From: Vicinamibacterales bacterium
GTDB taxonomy: Bacteria; Acidobacteriota; Vicinamibacteria; Vicinamibacterales; 2-12-FULL-66-21
DNA: 64,000 nt
Assembly: GCA_035699745.1 (NCBI GenBank)
Contig: DASSPH010000018.1
Coordinates: 1 to 64,000, forward strand
Reading direction: 5' to 3'
Positions 35,286-43,440 of this stretch are shown one piece after another. Each line of letters starts with the position of its first letter. Within the stretch, counting starts at the first letter, position 1. Under the pieces are notes generated by a model, which did no database searches, was not told the DNA's origin, and was given only the letters and a program-made list of their open reading frames with translations. The position numbers and the translations under genes were made by a program.

Positions 35286-35554
35286 AGACGAGAGGCGGAT
35301 GCGGGCACATCGAGCAGCTCGAGGCCGTGAAGCCCGCGAAGGCCTACGAGTGCGAAGCCTGCGTCAAGATGGGCGCGCGCTGGGTGCACCTGCGCACGTG
35401 TCAGACCTGCGGCGTGACCCTCTGCTGCGACTCGTCTCCGAATCGCCACGCCGGCAAGCACGCCCGGGCCGAGTCGCACCCGGTGATGGCATCCGCCGAG
35501 CCCGGCGAGCGCTGGCTGTACTGCTTTCCCGACGATGCCTTTGCGGAGTACTGA
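35282..35554 (+). CDS. UBP-type zinc-finger protein
   Basis: This 90-residue protein is a single zinc-finger domain of the UBP type. It has GGCGHIEQL near the start, then CEACVKMGARWVHLRTCQTCG, CCDSSPNRHAGKHARAESHPV and a C-terminal WLYCFPDDAF. In eukaryotes such fingers bind the C-terminus of ubiquitin; bacterial stand-alone versions are common but of unknown function. The spaced Cys and His residues support zinc binding. Its ATG overlaps the stop of the DUF5996 gene, so both are probably made together. Confidence 0.85.
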   Translation: MKTRGGCGHIEQLEAVKPAKAYECEACVKMGARWVHLRTCQTCGVTLCCDSSPNRHAGKHARAESHPVMASAEPGERWLYCFPDDAFAEY

Positions 35555-35563
35555 CCGTCGGCG

Positions 35564-35755
35564 TCAGTCCGAGGATCCCTCGGGAACGGGTTCGAGTCTG
35601 TCGGCATCCCACGAATAGCGGAATCGCCCGTGCTCCGGGCAGCGATAGTAGAGCCCCAGCTGCTCGCCGACCTGCGCGGCGCGCTGCATGTCGGCGCCGC
35701 AGACGGGGCACCGGTTCAACTGCTCCCAGCGATCGGGTGTCGGGGTGTCGGTCAC
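35564..35755 (-). CDS. Small zinc-ribbon-like protein
   Basis: This 63-residue protein has a CPVCGADM knuckle and a second Cys-His site, YRCPEHGRFRYSWD, about 20 residues later, consistent with one zinc-binding ribbon. No other domain is present. It probably binds a partner protein or nucleic acid, but the role is unknown. It ends about ten bases from the convergent zinc-finger gene and precedes another zinc-ribbon gene on the same strand. Confidence 0.65.
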   Translation of the reverse strand: MTDTPTPDRWEQLNRCPVCGADMQRAAQVGEQLGLYYRCPEHGRFRYSWDADRLEPVPEGSSD

Positions 35756-35763
35756 TCTGCTGT

Positions 35764-35787
35764 CCGCCGTCCGCCAGCCGCCATCCG
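35764..35787. repeat. Heptamer-like tandem repeat (CCGCCRN)
   Basis: Three consecutive seven-base units, CCGCCGT, CCGCCAG and CCGCCAT, followed by CCGCGG, lie between two minus-strand zinc-ribbon genes. They have the same period as the repeats at convergent junctions elsewhere in the window. Confidence 0.55.
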
Positions 35788-35807
35788 CGGCTCGCGACAG
35801 CCGCAGT

Positions 35808-36083
35808 CTACGGCTTGATCTGCACCAGCGGTTCGTAGAGCCGCGTCCCCTTGCACTCGGGGCACTTCGACGGCAGGGTGACCTTGTCCTTGCCGAAGGT
35901 GTAGCCGCAGCTGCGGCAGCGGGCGGGCTCGACGCGGATGTCCTTGTCTTCCGCTTTCGCGGTCTTCAGCACGTGCTTCAAATGCTCTTCGACTTCCTGC
36001 CGTGTGAGCTTCAGTTCGTGCGCCACCGACGACATCGTCCGGGGCTGTTTGAGCATCTCGGCAATCTGCTGGCGGATGGTCAT
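35808..36083 (-). CDS. Helix-turn-helix transcriptional regulator with zinc ribbon
   Basis: This 91-residue protein has an N-terminal winged-helix-like segment (IRQQIAEMLKQPRTMSSVAHELKLTRQEVEEHLKHV as separate helices, residues 3-40) and a C-terminal zinc ribbon, CRSCGYTFGKD and CPECKGTRLYEP. This pairing is typical of small DNA-binding regulators related to ArsR-like proteins. Its targets are unknown. A TACAAT hexamer lies nine bases before the ATG, and an AAGGAG sequence sits only one base from the start, too close for a normal ribosome binding site, so the mRNA may be leaderless. Confidence 0.75.
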   Translation of the reverse strand: MTIRQQIAEMLKQPRTMSSVAHELKLTRQEVEEHLKHVLKTAKAEDKDIRVEPARCRSCGYTFGKDKVTLPSKCPECKGTRLYEPLVQIKP

Positions 36084-36136
36084 GCTCCTTCTATTGTAAC
36101 GGGCCGGAGCGCCGCGCGCCCCGGCCCGGCGGCCGC

Positions 36137-37633
36137 CTAGCGGCGATTGAAGTTGTAGGTCACGTTGAAGCGGAAGACGCGCGGCGCCAGGAACTGCGTC
36201 GGCGACAGGAACGTGGAGATCTGCGTGATCGGCGCCGCGGGGTCGCCGTTCACGCGGATGTTGGTGAGGCCGGTGCCCTGCCGCACGCCGAAGATGGTGT
36301 TCGCGTTGGTGACGTTGTAGACGTCCATGCTCAGTTCGATGCGGTCGTTGCCGAGATCGAAGAAGCGGCCGGCCCGGAGATCCAGCGTCGGCAGGGTCGA
36401 CAGCTGCACCGTGCCGCGCGGCTCGGCGTTGATGGTGAGATTCGCCTGGCGCACGCAGTTCGTCAGCACGCTGGTCGAGCACTGCGGCACCGCCCACGTC
36501 CGCGTGATCGGCAGGCCGGACTGCAGGCGGAAGTTGCCGGCGACGAGCACCTTCCACGGCAGCTCGTACGATCCGGTCGCCTTGAGGTTGTGCCGCCGCC
36601 CCCCGGCCTCGCCGTTGGCGTTCACCCGCACGTTGTTCGGATTGTTCAGGCTGACCAGCTCCTGCAGCGTCCGCGAGTAGGTATAGCCGGCCAGCATGTT
36701 CCAGCGGGCCGAGCGCCGCGTCACGACCAGATCGAGCCCGTGGTACTTCGTCGCCAGCCGGTCGTCGTTCACCGTGCGCGTCGACGTGACCGCCCCCTGG
36801 TTCAGGCTGTAGGCCGTGATGTCGCGGTCGTCAGCCGTGCCCGCCACGCCGTCCCGGCCGGGATCGCGCAGCGGCGTCGCCGAGTAGATGGTGTCCCACA
36901 AGTCCATGTTCAGGTCGAGCGTCCCCTGCACGTCGCGCTCGCGCGTATACAGGTAGGCGATGCTGAGCCCCGTGTTGGGGAACAGCTCGTGGTCGACCCC
37001 CACCGTGACCTCGTTGCGGTACGGCCGGCGCAGGTTGCGGTCGAAGGTCGCCACCGCGAGATTGTTGGTGTTGTTCAGCGCCCCGAATTCGCCGCCGACG
37101 TATTTGAGCCCGTCCCACACCGCGTTCCCCGGCTGGAACACCAGGTCGCCGTTCGCGTCGTTCCACACGTACTGCTGGTTGATGTTGGCGTTGGGGTTCG
37201 GCGGCGTGCCGGTGTTGATCTGATCGAGATACTTGCCCCACGAGAACTTCGCCGCCGTCTTGCCATTGCCGAACAGGTCGTAGGTGATGGCCGCCCGCGG
37301 CGCCCAGTCGTACCACAGCGGGTTGTTGCGGACCGGATCGAACTGCTTGCGGACGACGTAGTCCTGCACGACGCCGCCGATCGTCACGCCGCGGAACACG
37401 AGGCCGCCCGGGAAGTAGCGGCTCTCCGGCGTCGACTGCGCCGGCAGGTAGCCTTCGATGCGCTCCCACCGGATCCCGCCGATCACGTTGAGGCGGCCGA
37501 TGGTGTACGAGTCCTGACCGTAGAGCGCGGTGCTCATCACCGCGCGCTCCTGATGGAGCGGCGAATTGAAGATCGTCACCGTCGCGGCGGTCGGCGTCGG
37601 CGTGCTGCGGAACGTCAGGTTGACGTCGTCCAC
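36137..37633 (-). CDS. TonB-dependent receptor, C-terminal fragment (frameshifted)
   Basis: This reading frame encodes about 498 residues of outer-membrane beta-barrel ending in the strand FRFNVTYNFNRR. It has no signal peptide or plug domain and directly continues the receptor whose N-terminal half lies upstream in another frame. Barrel strands such as NEVTVGVDHELFPNTGLSIAY and LDLVVTRRSARWNMLAGYTYS are intact. The correct frame upstream reads KGGFDNGYTPEDVDVTRVDDV, showing that only one base is missing. It should be read together with the next entry as a single gene. Confidence 0.85.
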   Translation of the reverse strand: MDDVNLTFRSTPTPTAATVTIFNSPLHQERAVMSTALYGQDSYTIGRLNVIGGIRWERIEGYLPAQSTPESRYFPGGLVFRGVTIGGVVQDYVVRKQFDPVRNNPLWYDWAPRAAITYDLFGNGKTAAKFSWGKYLDQINTGTPPNPNANINQQYVWNDANGDLVFQPGNAVWDGLKYVGGEFGALNNTNNLAVATFDRNLRRPYRNEVTVGVDHELFPNTGLSIAYLYTRERDVQGTLDLNMDLWDTIYSATPLRDPGRDGVAGTADDRDITAYSLNQGAVTSTRTVNDDRLATKYHGLDLVVTRRSARWNMLAGYTYSRTLQELVSLNNPNNVRVNANGEAGGRRHNLKATGSYELPWKVLVAGNFRLQSGLPITRTWAVPQCSTSVLTNCVRQANLTINAEPRGTVQLSTLPTLDLRAGRFFDLGNDRIELSMDVYNVTNANTIFGVRQGTGLTNIRVNGDPAAPITQISTFLSPTQFLAPRVFRFNVTYNFNRR

Positions 37634-39114
37634 GCGCGTGACATCGACATCTTCCGGGGTGTAACCGTTGTCGAAGCCCCCTTGAACTCATGCCGGCCGC
37701 CGGCGAACTGCGGCACGTAGTACTGCCAGTTCGCCACCGTCTGCACGCGGCGCCGGAACATGATCTGCGTGCTCTGACGATTCCGGTACAGCGTGTTGTT
37801 GTTGGCCGAGTCGGTCAGCGGCTGCAGGTCCGTCTTCTGGTACAGCGGGAAGTTGGTGTTGTTGTAGCTGACCTTCGCATCGAGGAACATCCGATCGGTC
37901 AGCACGCGGTTGTACGTGAGCTGCGTAACCACGAAGGTGTCCAGCTCCTTCGAGTTCGACTCCTGCGTCACGGTCGTGCCGGCGCCGCGGTTCGGCTTGT
38001 CGTAGCGCTGCTTCGACAGGTAGCCCTCGAAGCGGTTCGCCGAGCCGAGCTGGTAGGTCAGTTTTCCTTCCCCTGCGAGAATGTCGGTCGTGTCCTGATC
38101 GCTGCTCGTGCGCAGCGGCGTGGCGATGTACGACGGCGCGACCGCCGGGAACCCCGGCACCTTGACGTGCGTGGCCTGATAGTTCACCGAGCCGAAGTAG
38201 AACAACCGGTTCTGCAGCAGCGGCCCGCCCGCCTGGAAGTTGGAGTTCGAAATCAGCTCCGTCGAGTTCGCGTCGGGGCGGAAGCCCGCGAGCAGCAGGT
38301 CGCGATCGATGTTCTTCGACTGCGTCCGCTTGCCCTGGTAGGTCTGGAGCCCCTGTCCGGTGAACCGGTTGGTCCCGCTCTTGGTCACCATGTTGATGAA
38401 CACGCCCCCGGTGCCTACCGAGATGTCCTGGGCTCCGGTCGAGACCTGGATGTTCTCGAAGGCGCTGGGGATGTAGTAGTTCATCGAGAACCCCTGCGCC
38501 GCCGGGTCGTTGACGTTGACGCCGTTGAGCAACTGGGTGTTCTGCGCATTCGGCGTGCCGCGCGCCGACATCGAGCGCTGCAGACCGCCCTGATTCCCGC
38601 CGACGTCCGGCGACTCGACGACCACCCCGGGGGCCTTGTATTCGAGGATGTTCCAGATGTCCTTCCCGCCAGGCGTGCTCTCGAGCAGCACGCTGTCGAT
38701 GTTGGTGCGGGCTCCGACGCTCTTCGTGTCGACGACGGGCGATTCCCCCTTGACCGTAACCACTTCGGTCAGCGCCCCTACCTTCAGCGGGGCATCGATG
38801 TTCGCCGTCTGCCCCTGGCGGACGACGACGTCCTCGCGGACGAGCGTCTGGAATCCCTGAAGCGCGACCTTGATGGTGTAGGTCCCGGGCGTCAGGCCAG
38901 GGAAAAGAAACACGCCCGAGGCGTCGGTCGTGCCTTCGAGCGCCCGCGGCAGGACCGCGCTGGTGATCGTCACCGTCGCACCGGGCATCACCGCGCCCTG
39001 GTCGTCGACCGCCTTCACCGAGATGCTGCCGGTCTGAATCTGCGCCGACGCAGCGGCGGCCGTGAGCCAGATGGCCCCCAGCAGCGTCGCGGCGCTGCGG
39101 ATGACTTCACGCAT
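37615..39114 (-). CDS. TonB-dependent receptor, N-terminal fragment (frameshifted)
   Basis: This 499-residue fragment has a signal peptide (MREVIRSAATLLGAIWLTAAAASAQ split as signal and cleavage region), a carboxypeptidase-regulatory-like domain (SISVKAVDDQGAVMPGATVT) and a plug domain (NTQLLNGVNVNDPAAQGF, GGVFINMVTKSGTNRF), followed by early barrel strands. The frame breaks after GGRHEFKG, at a run of five Gs where six would keep the barrel frame open; the remaining 20 residues are out of frame. The start ATG has a GGGAGGGGAGC ribosome binding site, and a good promoter lies upstream. The break may be a sequencing error or a recent inactivation. Confidence 0.87.
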   Translation of the reverse strand: MREVIRSAATLLGAIWLTAAAASAQIQTGSISVKAVDDQGAVMPGATVTITSAVLPRALEGTTDASGVFLFPGLTPGTYTIKVALQGFQTLVREDVVVRQGQTANIDAPLKVGALTEVVTVKGESPVVDTKSVGARTNIDSVLLESTPGGKDIWNILEYKAPGVVVESPDVGGNQGGLQRSMSARGTPNAQNTQLLNGVNVNDPAAQGFSMNYYIPSAFENIQVSTGAQDISVGTGGVFINMVTKSGTNRFTGQGLQTYQGKRTQSKNIDRDLLLAGFRPDANSTELISNSNFQAGGPLLQNRLFYFGSVNYQATHVKVPGFPAVAPSYIATPLRTSSDQDTTDILAGEGKLTYQLGSANRFEGYLSKQRYDKPNRGAGTTVTQESNSKELDTFVVTQLTYNRVLTDRMFLDAKVSYNNTNFPLYQKTDLQPLTDSANNNTLYRNRQSTQIMFRRRVQTVANWQYYVPQFAGGRHEFKGASTTVTPRKMSMSRAWTTST

Positions 39115-39184
39115 GCTCCCCTCCCTTTGAAGATCACGCTACGGAATGTTGAATCGTGAAAACGGATTCTTGCAGAATGCCCGT

Positions 39185-39213
39185 TGTATACAGCGGCAAC
39201 CCTCCGTCTGCAA
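39185..39213 (-). promoter_or_regulatory. Sigma70-like promoter of the split TonB receptor gene
   Basis: On the minus strand TTGCAG (complement of 39208-39213) and TATACA (complement of 39185-39190) are separated by exactly 17 bases. The predicted leader is about 64 bases and ends in a G-rich ribosome binding site. An intact promoter argues that the downstream frameshift is recent or an assembly error. Confidence 0.5.
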
Positions 39214-39292
39214 GCAGTTTGACCGGCGTTGAGCAACCGGCGTGCCCGGTCTCGGCCGTGCCGGAAACGGGCACCGCTGGAGTGGAAGTTGC

Positions 39293-39865
39293 GTGCTGCG
39301 GAGTGTGGGGCTGTTCGGCGAACTCCAGGTCCTGCCCGAAGGGTTTCTCTACGAGCCGCAGTTTCTGTCGTCCGCGGAGCACCAGTCGCTCCTCGACGCC
39401 ATCCGGCCGCTCGAGTTCCATGAGGTCCGGATGCACGGCGTCATCGCCCGCCGCCGGGTGATCCAGTACGGGTGGAAGTACGCGTTCGACGGCGCGCGTC
39501 TGTCCGAAGGACCGCCGCTGCCCGGCTTTCTCCTGCCGGTTCGCGCGCGTGCGGCCATCTTCGCGTCCGTCCCGGCTGACGCGCTGTCGGAGGCGCTGAT
39601 CACCGAGTACCCGCCCGGCGCCCCTATCGGCTGGCATCGCGACGCGCCCGGATTCGGCATCGTCGTCGGGATCTCGCTGCTGTCCGCCTGCCGGTTCCGC
39701 TTCCGGCGCGGACCCGAGCGCGGCAGCGAACGGGTGACGCTCACCCTCGAACCGGGCTCCGCGTACGTGCTGAGCGGCCCCGCCCGCACCGAGTGGCAGC
39801 ACAGCATCCCCGAAGTGGAGACGCTGCGTTACTCGGTGACGTTCCGCACGCTCAGGAAACGCTGA
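39293..39865 (+). CDS. AlkB-like 2-oxoglutarate/Fe(II) oxygenase
   Basis: This protein of about 190 residues belongs to the AlkB-like dioxygenase family, which oxidatively removes alkyl groups from nucleic acids or other substrates. The iron site is visible as HRD in PIGWHRDAPGFG and the distal His in EWQHSIPEV, with the 2-oxoglutarate-binding arginines in LRYSVTFRTLRKR. The earlier VIQYGWKYAFDG and VPADALSEALITEYPPG segments also fit. Substrate is inferred, not shown. The start is uncertain: a GTG 17 codons upstream extends the frame without adding a recognisable element. Confidence 0.82.
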   Translation: MLRSVGLFGELQVLPEGFLYEPQFLSSAEHQSLLDAIRPLEFHEVRMHGVIARRRVIQYGWKYAFDGARLSEGPPLPGFLLPVRARAAIFASVPADALSEALITEYPPGAPIGWHRDAPGFGIVVGISLLSACRFRFRRGPERGSERVTLTLEPGSAYVLSGPARTEWQHSIPEVETLRYSVTFRTLRKR

Positions 39866-39891
39866 ACCCAGTCCCGACTGACGCGCGTTGA

Positions 39892-39930
39892 GCGGATGCG
39901 GCGGGCGGATAGCGGATGGCGGATGGCGGG
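39892..39930. repeat. Heptamer tandem repeat GCGGATR at a convergent junction
   Basis: Units GCGGATG, GCGGATA, GCGGATG and GCGGATG, with an imperfect stretch after the first and GCGGGCG after the last, lie between the convergent AlkB-like and permease genes. The gap contains no gene. Confidence 0.65.
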
Positions 39931-39937
39931 CGCCGGC

Positions 39938-42415
39938 TCACTCCGCTCTCAGCGTCAGCGCCGGATCCAGGCGGAGCACACGGAGGGCGGGGATCACGCT
40001 CGCGACGAGCGCCACGATCAGCAGCGTGCCGACGACGGCGAGCAGCGTTACGGGATCGTGCGGCTGCACGCCCCAGATGAACGAGCGCATGAGGCGAACG
40101 GCGGCCAGCGCGCCGGCGGCGCCGGCGGCCACGCCGATCACCGCGAGCCTGACGCCTGGAAGGACCACGTCCTTCAGCACCTGGCCGTTCGACGCGCCGA
40201 GTGCCAGGCGAAGCCCCAGCTCCCGCGTCCGCTCCGTCACCGTGCTGGCGATCAATCCGTGGATGCCGATCGCCGCGAGCAGCAGCGCCACGGCGCCGAG
40301 GCCCAGGACGAGCGTCATCATGAAGCGCTGCGACGCCAGCGCGTTCCCCTGCACGTCGCTCATGCTCTCGATCTTCGCGACGGGCAGGAGCGGATCCACG
40401 TGGGCCACGGCTTGTCTCACCATCTCGGGCGCGCCCGCCACCGTTCCGGCGGTGCGGACGACCCACGAGGGCGAGAACCACGTGTGTACGAGCTTGAACG
40501 TCGCCGCGGTCGTCTGCGCGGCGGGGACGTAGACGATGAACGGCGTCGGAAGCGGACTGCCGTCGCCGCCGAGGCCGGAGGAGGTCGCACGCGTACCGCC
40601 GACCACCCCGATGATTTCCCGCGTCGCGCCCGCCACCGCGATGTGCAGGCCGACGACGTTCTGGCCCTTGTAGAAGCGGCGGATGAACTGGTCGTTCACG
40701 ATCGCCACGGGCATCGAGTCCGCGGTATCGGCCTCGGTGAAGGTGCGGCCGGCGCGAAGGGGTACGCGCAACGCCTCGAAATAGCCGGGCGTGATGTAGC
40801 TGACATTGGTCCCGCCGCCCTTGTCGTCGGGCGTCGCCCCTTCGATCCGTCCGAACCCCAGGTTCAGCAGCCGCGTGTACGGCAGGCCGAGCGTGACGCC
40901 GGCCGCTTCGACGCCGGGCTGGCGGCGGATCTCGGCGAGCGTGTCGGCGAACAGCCGGTTCACCTTGGCGGCGTCTTCGTACCGCGTGTCCTGGAGCGAC
41001 ACCATCGCCGTCGTGAGGTTCGCCGGATCGAACCCGGGATCCAGCATGCGGAGCTGCATGAACGAGCGCACGAGGAGGCCGGCGCCGACCAGGAGGATGA
41101 CGCTGAGCGCGATCTCTCCGCCGACGAGCACGCGGCGCGCCCATCGGCTGCTGCGGCCCGCGACGGCACGGCTTCCCGCCTCCGCGAGCGAGGCCTGCAC
41201 GTCGACGCGCGTCGCGTGCAGCGCCGGCACGAGGCCGAAGAGAACGCTGGTGATCACCGAGAGGACCAGCGTCGCGCCGAGCACGCGCGCGTCGAGCGCG
41301 ATGGGATAGCCGACAGGAAACACGTCCGCGCTGAGGCGAAGGAGTGCCGTCAGCACCAGCTGCCCGACCCCAAGCCCGAGTATGCCGCCGGCCACGGCGA
41401 GCACCGCGCTCTCGACGAGCAGCTGCCGAACGACCACCCCGCGGCTGCTGCCGAGCGCAAGACGGGTCGCGATCTCGCGCGTCCTCAGGGCTGAGCGCGC
41501 GAGCAGCAGGCCGGCGATGTTGACGCACGCGATCAGCAGCACGACGCCCACCGCCGCCCACAGCATCACGAGCGGCTGGCGGATCGATTCCGTCGCACTC
41601 TCCTGGAGCGGCACGAGCTTCGCGCGCGCCGTCGGAATCTCCTTGCGCGTCCGGTATTGCTCGAGCGCGGCCGGGGCGCCCAGGCTGTCGACTTCCGCCG
41701 TCGCCTGCTCCCAGGTCACGCCGGGCCGGAGCCGGACGATCATGCCGTAATTGCTGCCGCCACCCTCCCCCGTTCTCGCCGGCTTCACCGGCGTCCAGAG
41801 ATCGACCGGGGATCCGGTCGTGAATCCTTCCGGCATCACGCCGACGACCGTGTACGGCTCCCCTTTCAACTGGATCGCCTGGCCGAGGATGGACGGACTG
41901 GCGTTGAACACGCGCGTCCACAACGCGTGGCTGAGAATCGCGACCGGCGGACCGCCGAGGCGATCCTCCTCGGCCGCGAATTCTCGTCCCATGAACGGCC
42001 GCACGCCCAGCACCGCGAAGTAGCCGGCGCTCACCCGTCCCTGCTTCACGTTCGCCGCGGCCTCCGCGGACACGAGGTTGACGCCGCCGCCGAAACTGCC
42101 GGCCGAAACGGCCGATGCCACCGTGGCCGCCGCGTCGTGGATCGCGAGGAACGTATTGCCGTCGACGGCGGTGTTCTCGTTCGACCCGCGGCTCGAGCGC
42201 AGCACGATGGACACGCTGGCGAGACGGGCGGGATCGGGATACGGAAGCGGCTTCAGCAGGAGCGTGTTCACGACGGTGAACACCGCGGTGTTGACGCCGA
42301 TCCCGACGGCGAGCGTGATCAGTGCGATCAGCGTGAACGACGGGGTCTTGCGCAGCATGCGCACTGCGTAGCGCAGGTCGCGCAGGATCGGTTCCAGCAC
42401 AGGCATGCCGCTCAT
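39938..42415 (-). CDS. MacB/FtsX-type ABC transporter permease (ADOP-like)
   Basis: This 825-residue membrane protein has the duplicated arrangement of acidobacterial permeases: an N-terminal [20 protein letters not shown] segment, a MacB-type periplasmic core domain, an FtsX domain (about 280-400, [21 protein letters not shown]), a second periplasmic domain, and a second FtsX domain at the C-terminus ([21 protein letters not shown]). Such proteins work with an ABC ATPase in export or signalling. No ATPase gene is adjacent in this window. A Met three residues downstream is an alternative start. Confidence 0.9.
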   Translation of the reverse strand: MSGMPVLEPILRDLRYAVRMLRKTPSFTLIALITLAVGIGVNTAVFTVVNTLLLKPLPYPDPARLASVSIVLRSSRGSNENTAVDGNTFLAIHDAAATVASAVSAGSFGGGVNLVSAEAAANVKQGRVSAGYFAVLGVRPFMGREFAAEEDRLGGPPVAILSHALWTRVFNASPSILGQAIQLKGEPYTVVGVMPEGFTTGSPVDLWTPVKPARTGEGGGSNYGMIVRLRPGVTWEQATAEVDSLGAPAALEQYRTRKEIPTARAKLVPLQESATESIRQPLVMLWAAVGVVLLIACVNIAGLLLARSALRTREIATRLALGSSRGVVVRQLLVESAVLAVAGGILGLGVGQLVLTALLRLSADVFPVGYPIALDARVLGATLVLSVITSVLFGLVPALHATRVDVQASLAEAGSRAVAGRSSRWARRVLVGGEIALSVILLVGAGLLVRSFMQLRMLDPGFDPANLTTAMVSLQDTRYEDAAKVNRLFADTLAEIRRQPGVEAAGVTLGLPYTRLLNLGFGRIEGATPDDKGGGTNVSYITPGYFEALRVPLRAGRTFTEADTADSMPVAIVNDQFIRRFYKGQNVVGLHIAVAGATREIIGVVGGTRATSSGLGGDGSPLPTPFIVYVPAAQTTAATFKLVHTWFSPSWVVRTAGTVAGAPEMVRQAVAHVDPLLPVAKIESMSDVQGNALASQRFMMTLVLGLGAVALLLAAIGIHGLIASTVTERTRELGLRLALGASNGQVLKDVVLPGVRLAVIGVAAGAAGALAAVRLMRSFIWGVQPHDPVTLLAVVGTLLIVALVASVIPALRVLRLDPALTLRAE

Positions 42416-42472
42416 CCCCCCACTGTCTGATGCTCTAAGACGGGAGGGGCGGCGGATTGGTTGGCAGCGGAA

Positions 42473-43384
42473 TCAGAGGCTCGGCGCCAGCGGGGCCTCG
42501 CGGGGACCTTCGCGCTCGTCGCTGCGCTCGTCCCAGACGTCGGAATCGGCGATGCCGCGGACGTCCGGGTGATTGCGGGCCTGCCGCACCATCTCTCCCC
42601 GCGGGTCGCCGAACCCCCACTCGCGGACGTCGATCGCGAAGCTGAATCGCGAGATGAGGGGACCGCGCGTGATGTCCGCGTCCTCCTCGTTGCGCGCCAT
42701 GTCGGCCCGCGCGCGCTCGATCAACTGTTCCATGACCCACGCCGGCACGTTGCTCCGATACCCCGGATACACGTAGCTGAAGGTCTGAAGCTGCGCGAGC
42801 AGCAGCGGCCAGGCGTCCCCGACGCGCGACACGAGCCGCTCCCAGTCCAGCACGTCGCCGCTGCAGAGAATCAGGTGGACGACGTCCGACATGTCGTGCC
42901 GGTGCCGCTCGTTGATGAACAGGCGGTGCCAGATGAGCTCTTCGGCCGGCGCGATCCGCACCGGCTGCGCCGCCAGCACGCCGGCCTTGCTGTGCTCCAC
43001 CCATCGACCGTCGATGAAGGCGACGCCGTTGCCCATGCCATATATAAGGTCCACGAACTTGTCGCCGATGAACCCTTTCGCCAGCCAGTGCAGCTCCTCG
43101 AGCCGCATCACGAACCCGGCCTCGTGCAGCGCCCGCGCCGCCGCCACCACCTGCGTCGGCTCGACGAACAGGTCGAGATCCTTGGTCTGGCGGTAGATGC
43201 CGGTGTGCTCGTAGATCGCGTAGGCCCCGGCCACCACATACGGCACGCCCGCAGCGTTGAGGGCCTGGAGTGCCCGGCGGTAGACTTCGCGTTCCTCTTC
43301 AGGTATCCAGAAGTCGCCATGTGTCAGCGACTTCCGTTCTTCGGGCGACAGGCGTCTCGGACGCCGTCCACGGACGCTTGGCAA
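42473..43384 (-). CDS. Nucleotidyltransferase-like protein
   Basis: This 303-residue protein has a nucleotidyltransferase-like core resembling the AbiEii/DUF6036 group: VPYVVAGAYAIYEHTGIYRQ followed by the acidic pair in TKDLDLFVEP. A further acid lies in KFVDLIYGMGNG. Such proteins transfer nucleotides to RNA, proteins or small molecules, and some are toxins; there is no recognisable antitoxin gene next to it. The start appears to be a TTG preceded by GGAGG. Its position next to LigD may be coincidental. Confidence 0.7.
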   Translation of the reverse strand: MPSVRGRRPRRLSPEERKSLTHGDFWIPEEEREVYRRALQALNAAGVPYVVAGAYAIYEHTGIYRQTKDLDLFVEPTQVVAAARALHEAGFVMRLEELHWLAKGFIGDKFVDLIYGMGNGVAFIDGRWVEHSKAGVLAAQPVRIAPAEELIWHRLFINERHRHDMSDVVHLILCSGDVLDWERLVSRVGDAWPLLLAQLQTFSYVYPGYRSNVPAWVMEQLIERARADMARNEEDADITRGPLISRFSFAIDVREWGFGDPRGEMVRQARNHPDVRGIADSDVWDERSDEREGPREAPLAPSL

Positions 43385-43440
43385 GGGGCCTCCAAGGCAA
43401 ATCTCAGCAACACTGAGGCCAAGTTCGGCTCAGGCCGGCC

